Part shown: piece by piece, positions 6,873-8,744 of the stretch
Numbering within the stretch: position 1 is the first letter of the stretch
How the letters are laid out: each line of letters opens with the position of its first letter
Assembly (NCBI GenBank): GCA_046760705.1
Contig: JBHIER010000114.1
Coordinates: 1-8,744, forward strand
Direction: 5' to 3'
Source of the DNA: JBHIER01 sp046760705 [NCBI: bacterium]
GTDB taxonomy: Bacteria; JBHIER01; G020348925
DNA: 8,744 nt
Made by a program: the position numbers and the translations under genes
The notes under the pieces: generated by a model
What the model was told of the DNA's origin: nothing
The model's input: the letters and a program-made list of their open reading frames with translations, nothing else
Database searches by the model: none

Positions 6873-6920
6873 CCGTTAGTCCGTTGGTCCGTTTTTTTCT
6901 TTTACTTCGGCTCATTCTGG
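6873..6920. repeat. Intergenic dispersed repeat, copy 2
   Basis: This 48-nt partner of 5052-5097 has the blocks CCGTTAGTCCGTTGGTCC, TTTTACTTC and CATTCTGG in the same order and orientation. It lies 28 nt upstream of the dockerin gene start and after the beta-barrel gene. Two copies in successive spacers, absent from coding sequence, argue for a dispersed or regulatory element and against chance. Confidence 0.7.
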
Positions 6921-6923
6921 TTG

Positions 6924-6940
6924 GGGCTGATCAACAGCCC
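6924..6940. terminator. Small hairpin downstream of the beta-barrel gene
   Basis: GGGCTG (6924-6929) pairs perfectly with CAGCCC (6935-6940) across a 5-nt loop, about 60 nt after the barrel stop on the minus strand. No T-run follows, so it is a weak terminator candidate or a transcript 3'-end structure. Confidence 0.3.
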
Positions 6941-6997
6941 ATAAAGTGGCAACATAAATCCAGACGACATCGGCTCTCTCCCAATGGAAGCGAAAAA

Positions 6998-7555
6998 TCA
7001 TAACGAGAAATTGACTCCGGAAGAGAATAGAAACTGAAGAGTGTTGCTTGCCTCCTTTTTGACTGGTATATTGAAGAGCGTTTTGAAATTTACGTCTAAA
7101 TCTACCCCGGCCCACACCGGGATGGTGAAACCTGCATCTGTTGCCACACTGATCCCAGTGTAAGAGGCATAATGTTGCGCAGAATAATACCAGGGGTAGC
7201 TACCTTTTTGCTCGCTTGAAAACCTCATCAGGCCGACTCCAAAACCAACATAGGGATGTCTCTGCTTAATCGGGCTGAGAAAGTATCGCCAGCCCGCAGT
7301 AGCGGTAAATTGAAGCTGATTCGTTTCAGTGCCGTCGAACACGGGTGAAAACATCAGATCGGCTTTAAAGTCCCATCGAGGCTTTATCCCTCTTATGAGC
7401 AACACCCCAAAATTGGGGCTCGGATCTATCCATTTTGCCTCATCCCCGGTCGGGAAGAACCCTCCGGCATATATCCCCAATGAGTTTTCTCCACCACCAG
7501 CAGTCAGGGGTGTTAAAAGGATTATAGCTACCAACATCGTTATGAGCGAACGCAT
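6998..7555 (-). CDS. Small outer-membrane beta-barrel protein
   Basis: This is a 185-residue protein. The signal peptide is residues 1 to about 19 (MRSLITMLVAIILLTPLTA). The rest alternates amphipathic strands and polar turns: ENSLGIYAGGFFPTG, NFGVLLIRG, WDFKADLMFSPVF, LQFTATAGWRYFLSP, HPYVGFGVGLMRF, ATDAGFTIPVWAGVDLDVNFKTLF, LQFLFSSGVNFSL. Length and pattern fit an 8-stranded OmpA/OmpW-like barrel. A longer frame begins at ATG 7567, but GGAGG falls inside those extra codons, 5 nt before ATG 7555, so 7555 is preferred. It begins 21 nt after the PorV-like A stop, and the two are probably co-transcribed. Specific function is unknown: it could be a structural barrel or an accessory of the PorV-like protein. 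No conserved catalytic residue was identified. Confidence 0.85.
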   Translation of the reverse strand: MRSLITMLVAIILLTPLTAGGGENSLGIYAGGFFPTGDEAKWIDPSPNFGVLLIRGIKPRWDFKADLMFSPVFDGTETNQLQFTATAGWRYFLSPIKQRHPYVGFGVGLMRFSSEQKGSYPWYYSAQHYASYTGISVATDAGFTIPVWAGVDLDVNFKTLFNIPVKKEASNTLQFLFSSGVNFSL

Positions 7556-7560
7556 AATAT

Positions 7561-7565
7561 CCTCC
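7561..7565 (-). promoter_or_regulatory. Ribosome binding site deciding the beta-barrel start
   Basis: GGAGG on the minus strand is 5 nt before ATG 7555. The alternative ATG 7567 has no purine-rich site before it. This moves the annotated start four codons downstream. Confidence 0.75.
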
Positions 7566-7576
7566 ATATCGGTTTA

Positions 7577-8626
7577 TCAGAAAACAATGGTAATCGCTCC
7601 TTTAATAGTATCTGACGAATACCGGCCGAGGTCGAATCTGGCGTTTTCCGTCCCAATTCCGAGCCCCCAGGTGGACTCTTTCGTTTGCCGATCGTATCGA
7701 TCGTTGTAATATCCGTACCGAAATGAGATCAAATAAAACAGGGTACATTCAACGCCGAAATGGTGGGTTACGGGTTTCTCTGACCATGCGGTGAAGAGTG
7801 CCTTGTAAAAGGGATCGTAAGATCCATCGGGGTGTCGTTTCACCAGAAGTTTCTCAAAATCGTAGGTGAGTAAAATGCCCAGGGCGTCGGTGTCGAAAAA
7901 ATTGTAGGCCAGCCCCAGCCTGAAATTCTGAGGAAGGGGGTCCTTTTGGTCGAGGCCATCGTACGAAACGCCGGGCCCCATATTCTGGAGCGAAACCCCC
8001 AGGGTAAGGCCCGGTGCATTTCTGTGCCTCAGAATTCTCCTTTTCTCCCCGGAGAGAAGATCATGTCCCGTAAACGTCAGCCGGGGAAGGATGTTTCTTA
8101 ATTGAACCCCAATATCTGCCGCTCCAGCCGTGGCACTAACAGGCCCCCCATTACTTTTAATAATCTTTCCACTCACTCCCAGAGAAAGGAGGCTGGACAA
8201 CTGGTAGGCGCCAGAGAGGCCTATGGCATAATCGTAAGACTCGTATTCACCCAAAGCCTCAGCGGTCGGCCCCACCTGCTCTTGTTTGCCATAACTCATC
8301 CGCGTATAGCTGAGGCCCACAGTTCCCCAACCTCTCGTGTTCACCACACCTCCGAAATATGTATATTGCATCCCTCCCCACCTTGGCAGCCATCGTGACC
8401 GGGTGACATGGAGGGAAGCATTTTGTACCTGAGTAATCCCGGCCGGATTATAATACAAACCCAGGGCATCATCCGAAATGGCCGTGTACGCTTCTCCCAA
8501 CCCGACAGCTCGCCCACCTGGGCTAATCAACAGAAACAGAAGTGCCGCTTCTGACTGGGCTTCTACTTTCGGGGCAACACTCGTCGCCATAATCAATACG
8601 GATAAGAGTGCAATTCCTTTATACAT
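7577..8626 (-). CDS. PorV/PorQ-family outer-membrane beta-barrel protein A
   Basis: This 349-residue protein has a signal peptide (1 to about 23, ending PKVEA before QSEAA). The diagnostic N-terminal block is LLFLLISPGGRAVGLGEAY, then TAISDDALGLYYNPAGITQ with NPAG at 60-63. Further shared landmarks are MSYGKQ (110-115), SLQNMGPGVSYDG (212-224), DPLPQNFRLGLAYNFF (229-244), FEKLLVKR (257-264) and DPFYKALFTAWSEK (271-284). It ends in TIVF; a terminal aromatic residue is usual for outer-membrane barrels assembled by the BAM complex. The 4961-3909 protein is a clear paralogue, with the same order of motifs and nearly constant spacing, but diverged in the middle and C-terminus. The family includes PorV, which delivers sorting-domain cargo in T9SS, and PorQ. 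GGGAG 7 nt upstream supports the start. It leads a probable operon with the small barrel gene. Confidence 0.9.
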   Translation of the reverse strand: MYKGIALLSVLIMATSVAPKVEAQSEAALLFLLISPGGRAVGLGEAYTAISDDALGLYYNPAGITQVQNASLHVTRSRWLPRWGGMQYTYFGGVVNTRGWGTVGLSYTRMSYGKQEQVGPTAEALGEYESYDYAIGLSGAYQLSSLLSLGVSGKIIKSNGGPVSATAGAADIGVQLRNILPRLTFTGHDLLSGEKRRILRHRNAPGLTLGVSLQNMGPGVSYDGLDQKDPLPQNFRLGLAYNFFDTDALGILLTYDFEKLLVKRHPDGSYDPFYKALFTAWSEKPVTHHFGVECTLFYLISFRYGYYNDRYDRQTKESTWGLGIGTENARFDLGRYSSDTIKGAITIVF

Positions 8627-8744
8627 GTCTCTTCTCCCTAATCATAGCGGTTGTATCTACCTCCTCTTTGGACTGCGAAACCTTGGTTTCGCTTTCTAAA
8701 GCGCCACGTCTAACCGGACACACTCCACATTCAAAAAAGGCCAC
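8619..8744 (-). CDS. Possible 3' end of an upstream gene, partial and unidentified
   Basis: One minus-strand frame is open from the right edge to TAA at 8621-8619, 41 codons, while the other two frames stop early. The visible end reads VAFFECGVCPVRRG, then KVSQSKEEVDTTAMIREKRH, then V. Its stop overlaps the PorV-like A ATG by 8 nt, an arrangement typical of translational coupling in operons. I do not recognise the family. An open stretch this short can occur by chance, and it contains two palindromes (8675-8703), which would also fit a non-coding leader. Confidence 0.35.
   Translation of the reverse strand: MAFFECGVCPVRRGALESETKVSQSKEEVDTTAMIREKRHV
8631..8638 (-). promoter_or_regulatory. Ribosome binding site of PorV-like A
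   Basis: GGGAGAAG on the minus strand, with the GGGAG core ending 7 nt before ATG 8626. Confidence 0.65.
8675..8703. promoter_or_regulatory. Overlapping palindromes upstream of PorV-like A
   Basis: GCGAAACC (8675-8682) and GGTTTCGC (8685-8692) are perfect inverted arms with a 2-nt centre. CGCTTT (8690-8695) and AAAGCG (8698-8703) form a second pair that shares CGC with the first. They lie about 50-75 nt upstream of the PorV-like A start. A dimeric repressor operator, an RNA hairpin or chance inside an upstream reading frame are all possible. Confidence 0.4.

Noticed and set aside
6912-7115. 67-codon minus-strand open frame overlapping the end of the beta-barrel gene
   Set aside because: It is out of frame with the barrel, which has a good barrel pattern and signal peptide. 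The overlapping product has no recognisable features and no ribosome binding site was evident.
7556-7567. Upstream ATG at 7567 as the beta-barrel start
   Set aside because: It has no ribosome binding site, whereas GGAGG is well placed for ATG 7555, which also gives a cleaner signal peptide.

Overview
The window looks like chromosomal DNA from a diderm of the Fibrobacterota-Chlorobiota-Bacteroidota (FCB) group or an allied uncultured phylum. Zixibacteria, KSB1, Latescibacterota, Marinimicrobia and Cloacimonadota are the kind meant; I cannot choose between them. The reasons are two PorV/PorQ-family outer-membrane proteins, a protein ending in a FlgD-like/type IX secretion (T9SS) type A sorting domain with the NYPNPFNP signature, a type I dockerin, and an M6 metalloprotease with FG-GAP repeats. 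No rRNA, tRNA, CRISPR array, transposase or phage gene was seen.

All convincing genes are on the minus strand, so the locus reads from high to low coordinates. In reading order these are: (i) a possible 3' end of an upstream gene (8744-8619), overlapping the next start by 8 nt; (ii) PorV/PorQ-like protein A (8626-7577); (iii) a small outer-membrane beta-barrel protein (7555-6998), 21 nt after A; (iv) a secreted cysteine-rich protein with a cohesin-like domain, a dockerin and a T9SS-type sorting domain (6845-5202); (v) PorV/PorQ-like protein B (4961-3909); (vi) a large secreted M6-family zinc metalloprotease with CARDB-like and Fn3-like modules and a C-terminal FG-GAP propeller (3442 to beyond position 1). 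The last gene has no stop inside the window. I translated it codon by codon from 3442 to 2 and it stays open for 1147 codons.

The spacers between genes hold structure of their own. GC-rich hairpins containing or bordered by GTAGGGGC/GCCCCTAC follow the stops of genes iv and v. A 46-48 nt repeat built from CCGTTag/CCGTTgg units occurs once in the spacer before gene iv and once in the spacer before gene v. The 466-nt spacer before the protease holds hairpins and a possible promoter.

Inferred biology: this is a cell-surface and secretion locus. In T9SS, PorV is the outer-membrane shuttle that carries sorting-domain cargo to the attachment complex. Here the order is shuttle-like A, barrel, cargo, shuttle-like B, probable cargo (protease). 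That suggests each PorV paralogue may serve the secreted protein encoded after it, but this pairing is a hypothesis. The sorting domain is visible only in gene iv, because the protease C-terminus is outside the window.
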